Assembly: GCF_003003255.1 (NCBI RefSeq) | Contig: NZ_PVTD01000003.1 | Span: 1-64,000, forward strand | Origin: Aliiruegeria haliotis | GTDB taxonomy: Bacteria; Pseudomonadota; Alphaproteobacteria; Rhodobacterales; Rhodobacteraceae | Length of the DNA: 64,000 nt | Reading direction: 5' to 3' | Shown here: one piece after another, positions 20,788 to 30,331 of the stretch | Layout of the letters: the number at the start of each line of letters is the position of its first letter | How positions within the stretch are numbered: the first letter of the stretch is position 1 | Made by a program: the position numbers and the translations under genes | Notes under the pieces: model-generated | Seen by the model: only the letters and a program-made list of their open reading frames with translations | Databases searched by the model: none | What the model was told of the DNA's origin: nothing

Positions 20788-21720
20788 TCACCGGGTCAGC
20801 AGGCGGCGGGTGATCCACCAGACAACCAGCATGATCACGATCGAGATGCCCATGGCCAGCGTCATCCCCCCGAACTCGTTGAGAGGCGACGGCGAGACAT
20901 AAAGAGCCAGCCCGGTGATCGTGTTGGCGATTGCCACGACCAGCATGCCGAAGAAATTGTTGCCAAAGTGCAGTCCCATCGCGGCCCCGAGGTTGCCGGT
21001 CTGCTCCGTCAGGTCAGCGGCGATGAGGCCAAAGATGAAGGAGGAAAGAAGGATCACGGGCAGGTTCGGACCGGCCGCGGGCGACCAGTGCAGCAATGCA
21101 AAGGCAAGAGCCGGCAGGCCCATCCAGATCACGCGGGCCGCGAAACGCGCGGCCAGTTGCTGCTGAAGGTAGCCGCGGAACAGCACCTCCTCGGCACCCG
21201 TCTGAAGGAAGATGAGCGGCAAGGCGAGGGGCAGATACCGCAGCCAATCACCGAACGCCAGGTTCGCGGTGGGCGGGTCTATCCAGGCGCCGACCAGGGA
21301 GATCGCCGCCAGGATCGGGACCTGCACCATGAGTGCCGTACCGAAGCCACGCGCCCAGTCCCCGAACGGTCCGAAGACCGACCCCGGACCTCGGAAATGA
21401 AAGGCGGCCGCCGCCAGAAGCGGCCCGGCGAAAAGGCCGGCAAAGGTGGCCAGCGCAAAAAAGACCGTCGCGGGCGTGGCGATCCCTCCTGTCCCCGCGA
21501 GGTTGGTTTGCAGCGTACGCAAGGCGGCGGTTATGTGGAACATCGTCATCGGCTCTTCGCCGGCCATTGACCTCGCCATCGCCACCACGGTCCCGACGCT
21601 TAGCGGCACCACGGTCGAGATGTATATGAAGACGATGAATAGCACGCCCAGCAGAAGGCGCCAGAGTTGCGGGTAGAGCTTTGCCTCGTGCAGGGAGGCT
21701 TCGAATTCGGGCGCGCGCAT
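20788..21720 (-). CDS. CPBP-family intramembrane metalloprotease, copy 1
   Basis: A 310-residue multi-pass membrane protein of the CPBP (Abi/CAAX protease-like) family. The catalytic motifs are [14 protein letters not shown] (EExxxR), FALLHWSP, and HFGNNFFGM near the C-terminus. The N-terminal half carries four to five further membrane segments ([20 protein letters not shown] and others). Bacterial members cleave or process membrane substrates or act in immunity and maturation; the substrate here is unknown. It starts 23 nt after the stop of a clear paralogue, so the two are a tandem duplication in one operon. The frame stays open far upstream, but [16 protein letters not shown] is the sensible start. 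Confidence 0.88.
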   Translation of the reverse strand: MRAPEFEASLHEAKLYPQLWRLLLGVLFIVFIYISTVVPLSVGTVVAMARSMAGEEPMTMFHITAALRTLQTNLAGTGGIATPATVFFALATFAGLFAGPLLAAAAFHFRGPGSVFGPFGDWARGFGTALMVQVPILAAISLVGAWIDPPTANLAFGDWLRYLPLALPLIFLQTGAEEVLFRGYLQQQLAARFAARVIWMGLPALAFALLHWSPAAGPNLPVILLSSFIFGLIAADLTEQTGNLGAAMGLHFGNNFFGMLVVAIANTITGLALYVSPSPLNEFGGMTLAMGISIVIMLVVWWITRRLLTR

Positions 21721-21743
21721 ATCGGTCGGTCCTCGTGGGCTGG

Positions 21744-22634
21744 TCAGACTTTCAGCGCCAGCCGGGCGGCCAGCCAGACGCAGAGTGTTGTGGCGAGTTC
21801 GGGCAGCATCATGGCGGAGATCCGGGGATCGTCCATGGCCATTGGAATGTGGTAGAGCGCAAGGCCCGACCCGGGCCCGTTCAACGAGGCGACAAGAATC
21901 GCCATGACGTTGTTTGCGGCGTGCAGGCCGATGGCAGCGCCGAGCGCGCCGGTGCGCGCGGTCAGATCGGCCGCGGCGAGTCCGAAGGCCACCGTCCAGC
22001 ATACATAGGCCAGCAGGTTCGGCCCGGCGGCATCGCCCGAGACATGCAGCAAGCCGAACAGGAGCGACGGCAGCACCAGCCAGAGCGGCCATTTCGGAAA
22101 CCGCACCGCAAGCTGCTGCTGGAGATAGCCGCGAAAGACCAACTCCTCGGTACCGACCTGCACCATGACTGCGGCAAGGGATACCGGCAACAGCAGCAGC
22201 CAGCGATCCCGTGGCATTTCGGTGTTGCGCACATAGTCGATGTCGGTCGGCAGCAGGATCATCAGTGCCAAAAACAGCCCGCCCACAGTCAGGAAGACCC
22301 GCAGGAAGTCCGACACGACGGCGGCCCAGTCCCCGAAAAGCGTCGCCGGGCTGCGATGATGCAAACCGCGGACAATCATGAAGAGCGCGATGCCAAAGAA
22401 CCCGAAGGACAGAAGGATATGAAGGGTGCCAATCACCGTATCGTCGCCGAGGGTGAGAGACTCCACGAGGCCCTGTGTCGCGTTCGGGCCAATCAGGTTG
22501 GACAGGAAGGCAAAGGCCAACTGGTAGAGCGCCAACCCGGCAATGAAGATCATCACGACGCCGATCAGCGTGCGCCAAAGCTCGGGCGTGGCCCGGGCAG
22601 GTGCAACGAAGTACTGATGTGGATCGTGACCCAT
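21744..22634 (-). CDS. CPBP-family intramembrane metalloprotease, copy 2
   Basis: A 296-residue multi-pass membrane protein starting MGHDPHQYFVAPARATPELW. It has the same motifs in the same places as its neighbour: [14 protein letters not shown] (EExxxR), FGLLHVSG and HAANNVMA. The N-terminal motif ELWRTLIGVVMIF aligns with [13 protein letters not shown] in copy 1. The two proteins have diverged widely outside the motifs, so the duplication is old. GGAGG lies upstream of the ATG. Substrate and role are unknown. Confidence 0.88.
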   Translation of the reverse strand: MGHDPHQYFVAPARATPELWRTLIGVVMIFIAGLALYQLAFAFLSNLIGPNATQGLVESLTLGDDTVIGTLHILLSFGFFGIALFMIVRGLHHRSPATLFGDWAAVVSDFLRVFLTVGGLFLALMILLPTDIDYVRNTEMPRDRWLLLLPVSLAAVMVQVGTEELVFRGYLQQQLAVRFPKWPLWLVLPSLLFGLLHVSGDAAGPNLLAYVCWTVAFGLAAADLTARTGALGAAIGLHAANNVMAILVASLNGPGSGLALYHIPMAMDDPRISAMMLPELATTLCVWLAARLALKV

Positions 22635-22790
22635 CCCGGACCTCCTGCGAACAGAGCTAGGCCGGTTTGGCAATCGGTGCAATCAGGGAAGTCCCGGACG
22701 AGACCGTGGGCAGACCTGTCCGATGCCACCCCTTACGCCGCGATGACAGACCGGCCCCCCAGACAATCCGCTGCGCCCGGTGGTGGCAGG

Positions 22791-22868
22791 CAGCCGCTCC
22801 CGCCCGCGCTCGACGCTGGCGCATCTCGCCCCGTTGGGCCGGGCGCGCCTTCGGCGCGGGGTCAGACG
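22791..22868 (+). repeat. About 77-nt intergenic repeat, copy 1
   Basis: A GC-rich element lying just 3-prime of the zapE stop. It consists of GCTCCCGCCCG (22796-22806), a 23-nt spacer containing GGCGC, the 15-nt core CCCGTTGGGCCGGGC (22830-22844), and a small hairpin GCGCC-TTCG-GCGCG. A second copy in inverted orientation is at 46930-47006. The right end overlaps the last codons of zapE. Confidence 0.65.
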
Positions 22869-23959
22869 GCGACGTCGCTCGCCCAATCCGCGGCCTGCAT
22901 CTCCCGGAGCCGGCTCGCGGTCCGTTCGAACTCGAACGTGCCCTCGCCTTCGAGGTACAACAATTCGGGCTGGGCAGCGGCAGAGCAGATCAGCCGCACT
23001 CTCGCCTCGTAGAGCGCGTCGATCAGGGTTACGAAGCGCCTCGCCTCATTGAAATTCGACCGTCCAAGGCAGGGGATATCGGTCAGGACCAGAACCTTGG
23101 CGACCTCGGCGATGGCCAGGTAGTCGGCAGGCCCGAGGGGATGGCCGCAGAGGTCAAAAAACCCAGCCCGCGCCACGCCGTTGCGAAAGGCAGGTATCTC
23201 CACCGGTCGGGCGTTCACAGTAAGCACAAGCGGAGGCGCCTCCCCTCCGGTCAGGTCATCCCATATCCCTTGTATCGCCTCCCGTGCCTCATGGTCGTTC
23301 GGCGTGAAGTAGACAGGCGAGCCGGCAAGCCGGTTCTGGCGATAATCCTTGTCCGAGCTCAACTCGTGCACGACCATGCGCGCCTTAATGAGGTCGATGA
23401 AGGGCAGGAAAAGCTGCCGGTTCAACCCGTCCTTGTAAAGATCGTCCGGAACCCTGTTCGACGTGGTGACCACCACGACCCCGGCATCGAAAAGCCTCTC
23501 GAACAAGCGGCCGACGATCATTGCATCGGTGATGTCCGTGATCTGCATCTCGTCGAAGCAGAGCAGGTCGACATGGGCGATGACCTCGTCAGCGACAGGC
23601 GCGATCGCGTCCTCGACGCCACGCTTGCGCGCCTCGTGCAGACCGGCGTGGATTTCCTGCATGAAGGCGTGGAAATGGACCCGCCGCTTGCGGTCAGTTC
23701 GCACCGCCTCGAAGAAAAGATCCATCAGCATGGACTTGCCGCGCCCGACCCCACCCCAGAGGTAGAGGCCGCGCACGGGCTCGGGTGCCGCGGGTTTCGA
23801 GAACAAGCCGCGCAGACCGCTGGGTGAGCGCTCGGCGGGCCGCGCCATCTCGTGCCGCACCCGCTCCAACTCCGGCAGAGCCGCAGCCTGCGCGGGGTCC
23901 GGCGTCAACAAGCCCTCGGTGGCGCGGTCATTGTAAATGTCGGTCAACGTTCTGGTCAT
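22862..23959 (-). CDS. zapE: Cell division ATPase ZapE (AFG1 family)
   Basis: A 365-residue AAA-type ATPase of the AFG1/ZapE family; ZapE associates with the divisome and destabilises FtsZ polymers in E. coli. Visible are Walker A (LWGGVGRGKSMLMDLF, about residues 67-82), the family motif VHFHAFMQEIHAGLH, Walker B (VDLLCFDEMQITD) and the sensor region VVVTTSNRVPDDLYKDGLNR. The frame is open nearly 1 kb upstream, but the ATG at 23957-23959 (MTRTLTDIYNDR) gives the family start and length. It is divergent from the MFS gene, with 240 nt between them. Confidence 0.92.
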   Translation of the reverse strand: MTRTLTDIYNDRATEGLLTPDPAQAAALPELERVRHEMARPAERSPSGLRGLFSKPAAPEPVRGLYLWGGVGRGKSMLMDLFFEAVRTDRKRRVHFHAFMQEIHAGLHEARKRGVEDAIAPVADEVIAHVDLLCFDEMQITDITDAMIVGRLFERLFDAGVVVVTTSNRVPDDLYKDGLNRQLFLPFIDLIKARMVVHELSSDKDYRQNRLAGSPVYFTPNDHEAREAIQGIWDDLTGGEAPPLVLTVNARPVEIPAFRNGVARAGFFDLCGHPLGPADYLAIAEVAKVLVLTDIPCLGRSNFNEARRFVTLIDALYEARVRLICSAAAQPELLYLEGEGTFEFERTASRLREMQAADWASDVAV

Positions 23960-24199
23960 CGGGTTCGGTTTAGGCGGCGCGGCCGGAATTGGGAAGATGT
24001 GATCGCTTGCGGAAATCGGGACCATCAGGGCGCAATGGCTGCGTGGCGCTTCTGCCGCGCCGACCGAAATCCCGGCCACAGCGGAAAGCAGGCCCGGCAT
24101 GATCCCCGCATCATGGGGCAAACAAAAGCCTTCCGAGCAACCTGAGCGCAACCAGCCGTCCAGATCAGACTTGAATTGACCGGGCACAGTCGTCCCGCC

Positions 24200-25450
24200 A
24201 TGGTCGCCCTCATGGAAACACGCACCCCGCTTATCACGCCGGTCCTCGTCGCCGGCGCCACTATCCTGCTTGTGAGCTTCGCCATCCGTGCCTCTTTCGG
24301 TGTCTTCCAGATCCCTATCGCAGAGGAATTCGGCTGGATGCGGGCCGAGTTTTCCCTCGCCATCGCGATCCAGAACCTCGCCTGGGGTATTGGCCAGCCG
24401 ATTTTCGGCGCGCTGGCCGAACGCTTTGGCGACCGCCTGGCCATCATCCTCGGCGCTTTGACCTATGCCGCGGGGCTGCTGCTCTCCTCTATCGCGGTGA
24501 CGCCGGAACAGCACCAGGTCCTGGAAATCCTCGTCGGGTTCGGAATTGCCGGGACCGGCTTCGGCGTGATCCTCGCCGTTGTCGGACGCGCATCGAGCGA
24601 CGAGAATCGCTCGATGGCGCTCGCCATCGCATCCGCCGCCGGTTCGGCCGGACAGGTCTTCGGCGCCCCTGTTGCGCAATGGATGCTCGGTTTCATGGGC
24701 TGGCAGTCGGTCTTCGTCTTCTTTGCCGTTGCAATACTCGCGACCCTGCTGGTCCTGCCGATGATGCGAGACCCACAGCCGGCAACCCGTGCCGAGTTGG
24801 AGGAGAGCATGGGCGCAGTGCTGGTGAAGGCCTTCAAGGACCCATCCTATACGCTGATCTTCCTTGGCTTTTTCAGTTGCGGCTACCAGATAGCCTTCAT
24901 CACCGCGCACTTTCCGGCCTTCGTGACAGAGTTGTGCGGCCCGATCCAGACCGGCGGCCTGCTCGATGGGTTGGGAATCCGTTCCACCTCGACCCTCGGC
25001 GCGCTGTCAATAAGCCTGATCGGGGTGGCCAACATCTGCGGGACCCTGCTGGCTGGGTGGCTGGGCAAACGCTACTCCAAGAAGTACCTGCTGGCGGGGA
25101 TCTATGCCGGCCGGACGGTGATCGCGGCCGCGTTCATCCTGGCGCCGATCACCCCTGCCACGGTGGTTCTCTTCTCTATCAGCATGGGCGCGCTCTGGCT
25201 CGCCACGGTGCCACTGACCAGCGGCCTCGTCGCGCATATCTACGGGCTGCGCTACATGGGTACGCTTTACGGGATCGTGTTTCTCTCGCACCAGATCGGC
25301 TCGTTCATCGGCGTCTGGCTGGGCGGGCGGATGTACGACTTGACCGGTGATTATACAGCCGTGTGGTGGATCGGCGTCGGCGTCGGAGCCTTCTCCGCCA
25401 TCGTGCACTTGCCGATCAGGGAGCGCCCTCTTGGCGCGCGACTGGCCTAG
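24200..25450 (+). CDS. MFS transporter
   Basis: A major facilitator superfamily permease of about 416 residues with 12 predicted transmembrane helices. Loop motifs include ALAERFGDRLAIILG between helices 2 and 3 and GWLGKRYSKKYLLAG between helices 8 and 9. The C-terminal FLSHQIGSFIGVWLGGRMYD resembles the monocarboxylate/oxalate-formate subgroup, so an organic acid is a reasonable but unproven substrate. The start is uncertain: ATG at 24200 and at 24212 are both possible and neither has a strong ribosome-binding site. Its end overlaps the convergent hydrolase gene by 4 nt. Confidence 0.88.
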   Translation: MVALMETRTPLITPVLVAGATILLVSFAIRASFGVFQIPIAEEFGWMRAEFSLAIAIQNLAWGIGQPIFGALAERFGDRLAIILGALTYAAGLLLSSIAVTPEQHQVLEILVGFGIAGTGFGVILAVVGRASSDENRSMALAIASAAGSAGQVFGAPVAQWMLGFMGWQSVFVFFAVAILATLLVLPMMRDPQPATRAELEESMGAVLVKAFKDPSYTLIFLGFFSCGYQIAFITAHFPAFVTELCGPIQTGGLLDGLGIRSTSTLGALSISLIGVANICGTLLAGWLGKRYSKKYLLAGIYAGRTVIAAAFILAPITPATVVLFSISMGALWLATVPLTSGLVAHIYGLRYMGTLYGIVFLSHQIGSFIGVWLGGRMYDLTGDYTAVWWIGVGVGAFSAIVHLPIRERPLGARLA

Positions 25451-26361
25451 CGCTTCAGAAAGGCCCGGACATCCTTGAGGCACTCACTTGCGTGGGTGTA
25501 GATCAGACCGTGGTCCGCGGCCTCCAGCACGCTCTGCTGCGCATTTCGGTTGAGTTGCGCAAGGCGGCCAAGCGCCGACAGCGGGATCACACGATCATGC
25601 CGCCCCCAGATCGCACGCACAGGTATCTTCGCCGTGGCGATTGCCTTGTGCGCGCCGGCCTGATCCTCCGCCAGCATGTTGCGGCCGCTGGAAAGGAGCG
25701 ACGGAAGGTACCCGCGTGTCGTCACCTCGACACGGATCAGGGCAGGCAGGGCCGGAAAACGTTCCTCCGGACCGGTGGCGTCCACGAGATCGTCGCCGCC
25801 GTGCAACCCCCAGATAATATCGCCGACGACGGGCAGCCGACAGCAGCGTTCAAAGAACTGACCGGGATCGCAACCGAGCCCTCCCGGCGCCAGCAAGACC
25901 AACCGGTCGACCCGCGACGGTGTGGCGGCTGCGAATGTCGTCGCGATGGCCGCGCCCATGGAATAACCCAGCAATGAAACCGGCCCGGTCACCCCCTGAG
26001 AGTCCAGCAGGTCGCTCAGTTGGCGGCAATACAGATCCGCCGTGTGTTTGCGGAGGGGACGCGCCGAATATCCCCTGCCCCAGAGGTCGTAGGTCAAAAC
26101 CCTGTAGCCATCCATGGCGAGTCCGCTCGCCATCGGTTCCCAGATCGGTGACGGCGTCACCAGCCCATGCACACAGACCACCACCGGCCCGTCTTCCGGC
26201 CCGAACCACCGGAAATGCGTGCGTCCGCCCGGGATGGCCGCAAACTCGCCCAAAGCCTCGGCGCGGGCCTTCGCGCCCATCGGACGGCGCCGCAGCTCAG
26301 GAACGGCCCAGGCGGCGACAAGCAGGAGCAGAAGCGCAAGGACAACGACGGATGCGCTCAT
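25447..26361 (-). CDS. Alpha/beta-fold hydrolase
   Basis: A 304-residue hydrolase with an N-terminal hydrophobic segment (ASVVVLALLLLLVAAWAV) that is a signal anchor, so it is probably membrane-tethered and periplasmic. The fold signatures are VVVCVHGLV (oxyanion hole), the nucleophile elbow LLGYSMGAAIA, an acid in AIWGRHDRVIP, and the catalytic His in AADHGLIYTHA. The substrate is unknown. The start overlaps the stop of the ornithine cyclodeaminase-like gene by 4 nt, making it the last gene of the operon that begins with fghA. Confidence 0.87.
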   Translation of the reverse strand: MSASVVVLALLLLLVAAWAVPELRRRPMGAKARAEALGEFAAIPGGRTHFRWFGPEDGPVVVCVHGLVTPSPIWEPMASGLAMDGYRVLTYDLWGRGYSARPLRKHTADLYCRQLSDLLDSQGVTGPVSLLGYSMGAAIATTFAAATPSRVDRLVLLAPGGLGCDPGQFFERCCRLPVVGDIIWGLHGGDDLVDATGPEERFPALPALIRVEVTTRGYLPSLLSSGRNMLAEDQAGAHKAIATAKIPVRAIWGRHDRVIPLSALGRLAQLNRNAQQSVLEAADHGLIYTHASECLKDVRAFLKR

Positions 26362-27263
26362 GAGACCCCGGCCGCATCGAGGATATAGCGGGCGGTCATC
26401 AGGTCCAGATGTGCCCCGCCCCCGTTCTTGAACAGGGTGATGTCCCCCTCATTCCGTCTGAACCCCGCGAGGTCGTAATAGTCGGCCAACACGTCATCGC
26501 GCGAGATGGCGCCGCTCGCCAGCGGTGCGATCAACTCGCCGATGTGCTCAAGCGTGGTGTCGCGGGAATCCACGAAGAGGCGCGCGCGGGACATGGCGAC
26601 ATCGTCGGCTTCGCGCATGTGCGGGTTGAATGCGCCGATAAGGTCGATGTGCTGGCCCGGGCGCAGCCAGTCGCCGCGGATCACCGGCTCCTTTGCCATG
26701 GTGGCGGAGGTGATGATATCGGCTGCGCCAACCGCCGTTTCCAGATCGGTGGCGACCTCGGCGCCGACCTGCACGGCAAGCGCCTTCGCCCGGTCGGCGG
26801 AGCGGTTCCAGATCGTGAATCGCGCTTCCGGGAATGCGGCCGAATAGGCTTCTATCAGCGAACCGGCAACCGTTCCCGCGCCCACGACAAGGATCCTGCG
26901 GCTGTCCGGGCGAGCCAGGCGGCGGGCCGCGAGGAGGCTGTCGCCAGCGGTTTTCCACTTCGTCACAAGGTGGAAGTCGAGCAGGGCCTCGGCCTCGCCC
27001 GTGGCATCGGAATAGAAGGTCACGCCACCGTTGATCGACGGCTTTCCGAGTGCCGCATTGCCCGGAAAGACAGTGGCCGTTTTCACCAGGCTGCCGAGAC
27101 CGTCAATCCATGCGGCACGGTTCAGCAACGTATCGTTGCCGCGATAGAGAAAGGTATCCCCGACCTCTGCTTTCGGCAGGTCATGTGCCGCGGCCAGCGC
27201 ATCGGTCAATGCCAGCCAGCCCATTTCAGCCTCGGCCTCCGGCCCGATGAACGGCAGGCTCAT
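26358..27263 (-). CDS. Ornithine cyclodeaminase/mu-crystallin family protein
   Basis: A 301-residue NAD(P)-binding protein of the ornithine cyclodeaminase/mu-crystallin family. The Rossmann dinucleotide motif is ILVVGAGTVAGSLIEAY (about residue 120), and KTATVFPGN plus TKWKTAGDSLLAARRL carry the conserved lysines and arginine of the substrate pocket. Members include ornithine cyclodeaminase, alanine dehydrogenase and ketimine reductases; the sequence does not separate these. The frame extends 53 codons upstream, but MSLPFIGPEAEAEMGW at 27263 matches the family and overlaps the HAD gene stop by 4 nt (ATGA). Confidence 0.88.
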   Translation of the reverse strand: MSLPFIGPEAEAEMGWLALTDALAAAHDLPKAEVGDTFLYRGNDTLLNRAAWIDGLGSLVKTATVFPGNAALGKPSINGGVTFYSDATGEAEALLDFHLVTKWKTAGDSLLAARRLARPDSRRILVVGAGTVAGSLIEAYSAAFPEARFTIWNRSADRAKALAVQVGAEVATDLETAVGAADIITSATMAKEPVIRGDWLRPGQHIDLIGAFNPHMREADDVAMSRARLFVDSRDTTLEHIGELIAPLASGAISRDDVLADYYDLAGFRRNEGDITLFKNGGGAHLDLMTARYILDAAGVS

Positions 27264-27880
27264 GCGGCTTCCTCCGCGCTCAGAAGCCCCTCTGCCACAA
27301 GACGTTCCGCCCAGCCTCCGGGGCCTTCGAAAAGGTGTGTCTGCCACCCTCGCGACCGGGCGGTCTCGATATTGTCGTGGCGATCGTCGGTGAACAGGAT
27401 AGCCCCGGGCGCGTGGCCACACTCCCGCTCGACGATCTCGTAGATCTCCTCATCCGGCTTGATGGTCCCGAGGTGGCCGGAAATGTGGCGCTTGTCGAAC
27501 TCGTTGAGGAAGTCGTAGTGGGTGGCGGCGAGCGCGAAAGTGCCGATGCCGAAATTGGTTAGTGCCTGTACCTGGATACCCTTTGCCCGCAGCGCCCGCA
27601 GCAACCGCACAGAGTGATCGATTGGCGGCGTCGCAAGGTCCATCCAGTCATCGTGCCACATGCGGATCTCGTCCCGCCATTGCGGGTACGCATCCGCCGC
27701 AGCATAGATCGTGTCCCTGAAGTCCCCGCCGCGGTCGATGTCGTCGTTCATGCCGTGCAGATCGACTTCGGCGAACATCGCCTCGCGCCGCGCCCGTCCG
27801 ATCACGCGATCATAGTATCTCTCGGGCTGCCATTCGATCAGGACGTTGCCGATGTCGAAGATCACAAGCTCTACGGTCAA
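27260..27880 (-). CDS. HAD-superfamily hydrolase (YihX/haloacid dehalogenase-like)
   Basis: A 206-residue HAD phosphatase. Motif I is VIFDIGNVLIEW with the first Asp as nucleophile and Gly in place of the second Asp, the YihX-like variant. Motif II is QALTNFG, motif III the Lys in IKPDEEIYEIV, and motif IV FTDDRHDNIETA. It probably dephosphorylates a small metabolite. The start is most likely the TTG at 27878-27880, preceded by GGGAGTAGG; a GTG 15 nt earlier is the alternative. It lies 28 nt after yaiI in the fghA operon and overlaps the next gene by 4 nt. Confidence 0.87.
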   Translation of the reverse strand: MTVELVIFDIGNVLIEWQPERYYDRVIGRARREAMFAEVDLHGMNDDIDRGGDFRDTIYAAADAYPQWRDEIRMWHDDWMDLATPPIDHSVRLLRALRAKGIQVQALTNFGIGTFALAATHYDFLNEFDKRHISGHLGTIKPDEEIYEIVERECGHAPGAILFTDDRHDNIETARSRGWQTHLFEGPGGWAERLVAEGLLSAEEAA

Positions 27881-27908
27881 TACACCTACTCCCACTCAGG
27901 CACGAACC

Positions 27909-28361
27909 TCACCTATTGGCCATCCGTGTCAAAACTCGGTCCAAGGACTGACGAAACCGCGACCGGTCGGCCTTCGAAAACGGCCGCCCGCCCCCGGGGC
28001 GCAGAGGGTCGGCGCTGCGCAATTCTGTCATCAGGTTTCGTGTCGCCAAAGCGTTGCCGATATTGCGCCCTGTGAGCTCTTCGCCGTCAGGTTTGAGCAC
28101 GATGGCACCCTTGGCCACGCAATCGGCGGCAAGCGGTATGTCGGCGGTGATGACAACATCGCCCGTGCTGCATTCCGCCACGATCCAGCGGTCGGCAACG
28201 TCCAGCCCTTCATCCACGTATTGCACGCGCACCAAGGGATTATCGGGCGCACGTATACCCCCGTTGCAGACGAGGATCATCGGCACCTTGTGCCGCGTTG
28301 CCACCTGCTCCGCCTCCATCTTCACCGGGCAGGCGTCGGCATCGACATAGATCGTGGTCAA
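27909..28361 (-). CDS. yaiI: YaiI/YqxD (DUF188) family protein
   Basis: A 150-residue protein of the DUF188 family, which has a PIN-like fold and no firmly assigned role. The hallmark is the N-terminal [10 protein letters not shown] (residues 5-14), with [20 protein letters not shown] in the middle and a C-terminal [20 protein letters not shown]. The start overlaps the fghA stop by 4 nt. A link to formaldehyde metabolism is positional only. Confidence 0.88.
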   Translation of the reverse strand: MTTIYVDADACPVKMEAEQVATRHKVPMILVCNGGIRAPDNPLVRVQYVDEGLDVADRWIVAECSTGDVVITADIPLAADCVAKGAIVLKPDGEELTGRNIGNALATRNLMTELRSADPLRPGGGRPFSKADRSRFRQSLDRVLTRMANR

Positions 28362-29191
28362 CTCAGCCCCAGCGCCTCTGCATGAAAGACCACATGGTCG
28401 GCCATGAAAGTGGAAACGAAGAAATACGAATGGTCATAGCCCTTCTGCATGCGGAACACTCCGTGCTGACGCCGCGCTGCCATCGCCTCCGCCAGAGCTT
28501 CCGGTTTCAGCAGGTCGAGGAACTGATCCTCGCTGCCCTGATCGACCAGCACCGGCACGTCGAGCCCGACCGCGCGCATTTGCAGCGTCGCGTCGTGCGG
28601 TGTCCATCCCGCTTCGTCACTGCCCAGGTAGGCGCCGAGCTGCTTGCGACCCCAGTCGGACGCACTCGGGTGCGCGATCGGCGCGAAGGCCGAGACAGAG
28701 GCGAAGCGATCGCGGTGCCCCATCGCCAGCGTCAATGCGCCGTGCCCCCCCATCGAGTGGCCGGTGATTGCCTGCCGCTTCATGTCCAGCGGGAACCGGG
28801 CTCCGAGCAGATCCGGCAACTCGGCCCCGATGTAATCCCACATCCGGAAATGGCTGGACCAGGGCGCCTGCGTGGCATTGACGTAGAACCCCGCCCCCTG
28901 CCCGAGATCATAGGCCGCGTCGTCCGCCACGCCGTCGCCGCGTGGCGAAGTGTCCGGGAAGACCACTGCCATGCCGACCTGTGCCGCAACCGCCTGTGCT
29001 CCCGCCTTCACCATGGCGTTCTCATGGGTGCAGGTCAGACCGGAGAGATACCAGAGCACCGGCACGTCCCCTTCCTTTGCCTGCGGCGGAAGGAACAGGC
29101 CGAACGTCATGTCGCAATCGCACGTCCTGCTGGCATGGCGATAGACACCCTGCGTGCCATCGAAACACCGGTTCTCGGAAACAGTTTCCAT
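28358..29191 (-). CDS. fghA: S-formylglutathione hydrolase
   Basis: Hydrolyses S-formylglutathione to formate and glutathione in glutathione-dependent formaldehyde oxidation. It has 277 residues of the esterase-D type alpha/beta fold. The nucleophile elbow is [17 protein letters not shown], the acid lies near [16 protein letters not shown], and the His in [32 protein letters not shown] is also diagnostic. It heads an operon of five overlapping genes. Its pathway partner adhC lies 4.6 kb away on the same strand, separated by apparently unrelated genes. Confidence 0.94.
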   Translation of the reverse strand: METVSENRCFDGTQGVYRHASRTCDCDMTFGLFLPPQAKEGDVPVLWYLSGLTCTHENAMVKAGAQAVAAQVGMAVVFPDTSPRGDGVADDAAYDLGQGAGFYVNATQAPWSSHFRMWDYIGAELPDLLGARFPLDMKRQAITGHSMGGHGALTLAMGHRDRFASVSAFAPIAHPSASDWGRKQLGAYLGSDEAGWTPHDATLQMRAVGLDVPVLVDQGSEDQFLDLLKPEALAEAMAARRQHGVFRMQKGYDHSYFFVSTFMADHVVFHAEALGLS

Positions 29192-29263
29192 CAGTGGCTC
29201 CCTTGTCGTCGGCTCAGGCCTAGCCCGCCCGTCCGACCCGGGCAAGGGTCGATCCCCGCAGCT

Positions 29264-30187
29264 TCAGCTGACGGCCGCGATGAAGGCCGAGACGGTGACG
29301 ATGGAGGCGGCGGTGGTAAACAGGATCGCGGTGGAGACACGGTGCGGTGCGACGCGGTAGTGCTGCGCGAGGATGTAGACATTCCCCGCCACAGGAAGCG
29401 CCGCCGCCGCGATCATCACCGAGGCCGCGTAGGGCTCCACCGGGAATACCATCAACGCCATGATCGCAACCGCAAAGGGGTGCAACAGGAGCTTGCAAGT
29501 GGACAGATAGACCGCGACCGAAAGCCGTTCGGCATTCTTGCTGGCCAGCGATGCCCCGATGGCAAAGAGTGCTCCCGGTGTTGCAGCGCCCCCGAGGATT
29601 GAAAGGAACTCGTTCATCGGCACCGGAATCGGGATCTGCAAGGCCGACCACAGGAAGCCGGCTCCAATGGACATGATCATGGGATTACGTACCAGCCCCC
29701 TTCCGACAGAGAGCAGCACGCCCGGCGCGACCCGGCCGTCCCGGCTGGCCGTTATGATGATCACGATCATCGAGCCGAAAAACAACAGGTCCACGGCCAG
29801 CACCATCATGACGGGGCCGATCGCTTCGGCGCCCATCAGCAGGGTCAGCATCGGCACGCCAAGGAATCCCACATTGCCGATCACGGCGCATTGCGCCTCC
29901 ACCGCCGCTTCGTCCATTGGCAATCGCCGGACCAGCGCGACAATGGTGGCGAAGGCATAAACGATCGTGCTGCCGGCAAGATAGGCCATGATGAAGGGCC
30001 AGCTCAGCACCTCTGCCAGCGACAGGTTCGCGGCGAACTTGAACAGCATGGCCGAGAGCGCGAAATAGAACACGAACTTCGTCAGGTAGGCCGTTGCCTC
30101 ATCGGTGAAGAACCGCGTTCGCCCGGCCCAGTAGCCGAGGGCGATGACGCCGAAGAAAGGCAATGTCTTTAGGAAAATCGGAAGCAT
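29264..30187 (-). CDS. AEC-family transporter (auxin efflux carrier-like)
   Basis: A 307-residue membrane protein with about ten hydrophobic segments and the AEC family layout: the N-terminal IFLKTLPFFGVIALGYWAGR, then QCAVIGNVGFLGVPMLTLLM with the conserved GN and PM in mid-protein, and LPVAGNVYILAQHYRVA near the end. Bacterial members move malate, malonate or similar organic anions; the substrate here is unknown. An ATG 15 nt earlier is in frame; I prefer MLPIFLKTLP because it places the first membrane segment at the start. It lies 72 nt upstream of fghA on the same strand, so cotranscription is possible. Confidence 0.87.
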   Translation of the reverse strand: MLPIFLKTLPFFGVIALGYWAGRTRFFTDEATAYLTKFVFYFALSAMLFKFAANLSLAEVLSWPFIMAYLAGSTIVYAFATIVALVRRLPMDEAAVEAQCAVIGNVGFLGVPMLTLLMGAEAIGPVMMVLAVDLLFFGSMIVIIITASRDGRVAPGVLLSVGRGLVRNPMIMSIGAGFLWSALQIPIPVPMNEFLSILGGAATPGALFAIGASLASKNAERLSVAVYLSTCKLLLHPFAVAIMALMVFPVEPYAASVMIAAAALPVAGNVYILAQHYRVAPHRVSTAILFTTAASIVTVSAFIAAVS

Positions 30188-30331
30188 AGACGCCCGTAAC
30201 ATGGGAATGGCGGTCGGTCACGGCATGATTTTCCGAATTTCAGGAGCATTGTGAGCCGCCTTACAGTTGCCGCCGTTGGCATCAGGTAGGGTTAATGCAT
30301 TCGCCCGATGACTTTTGTGGAGGACTTCGAA

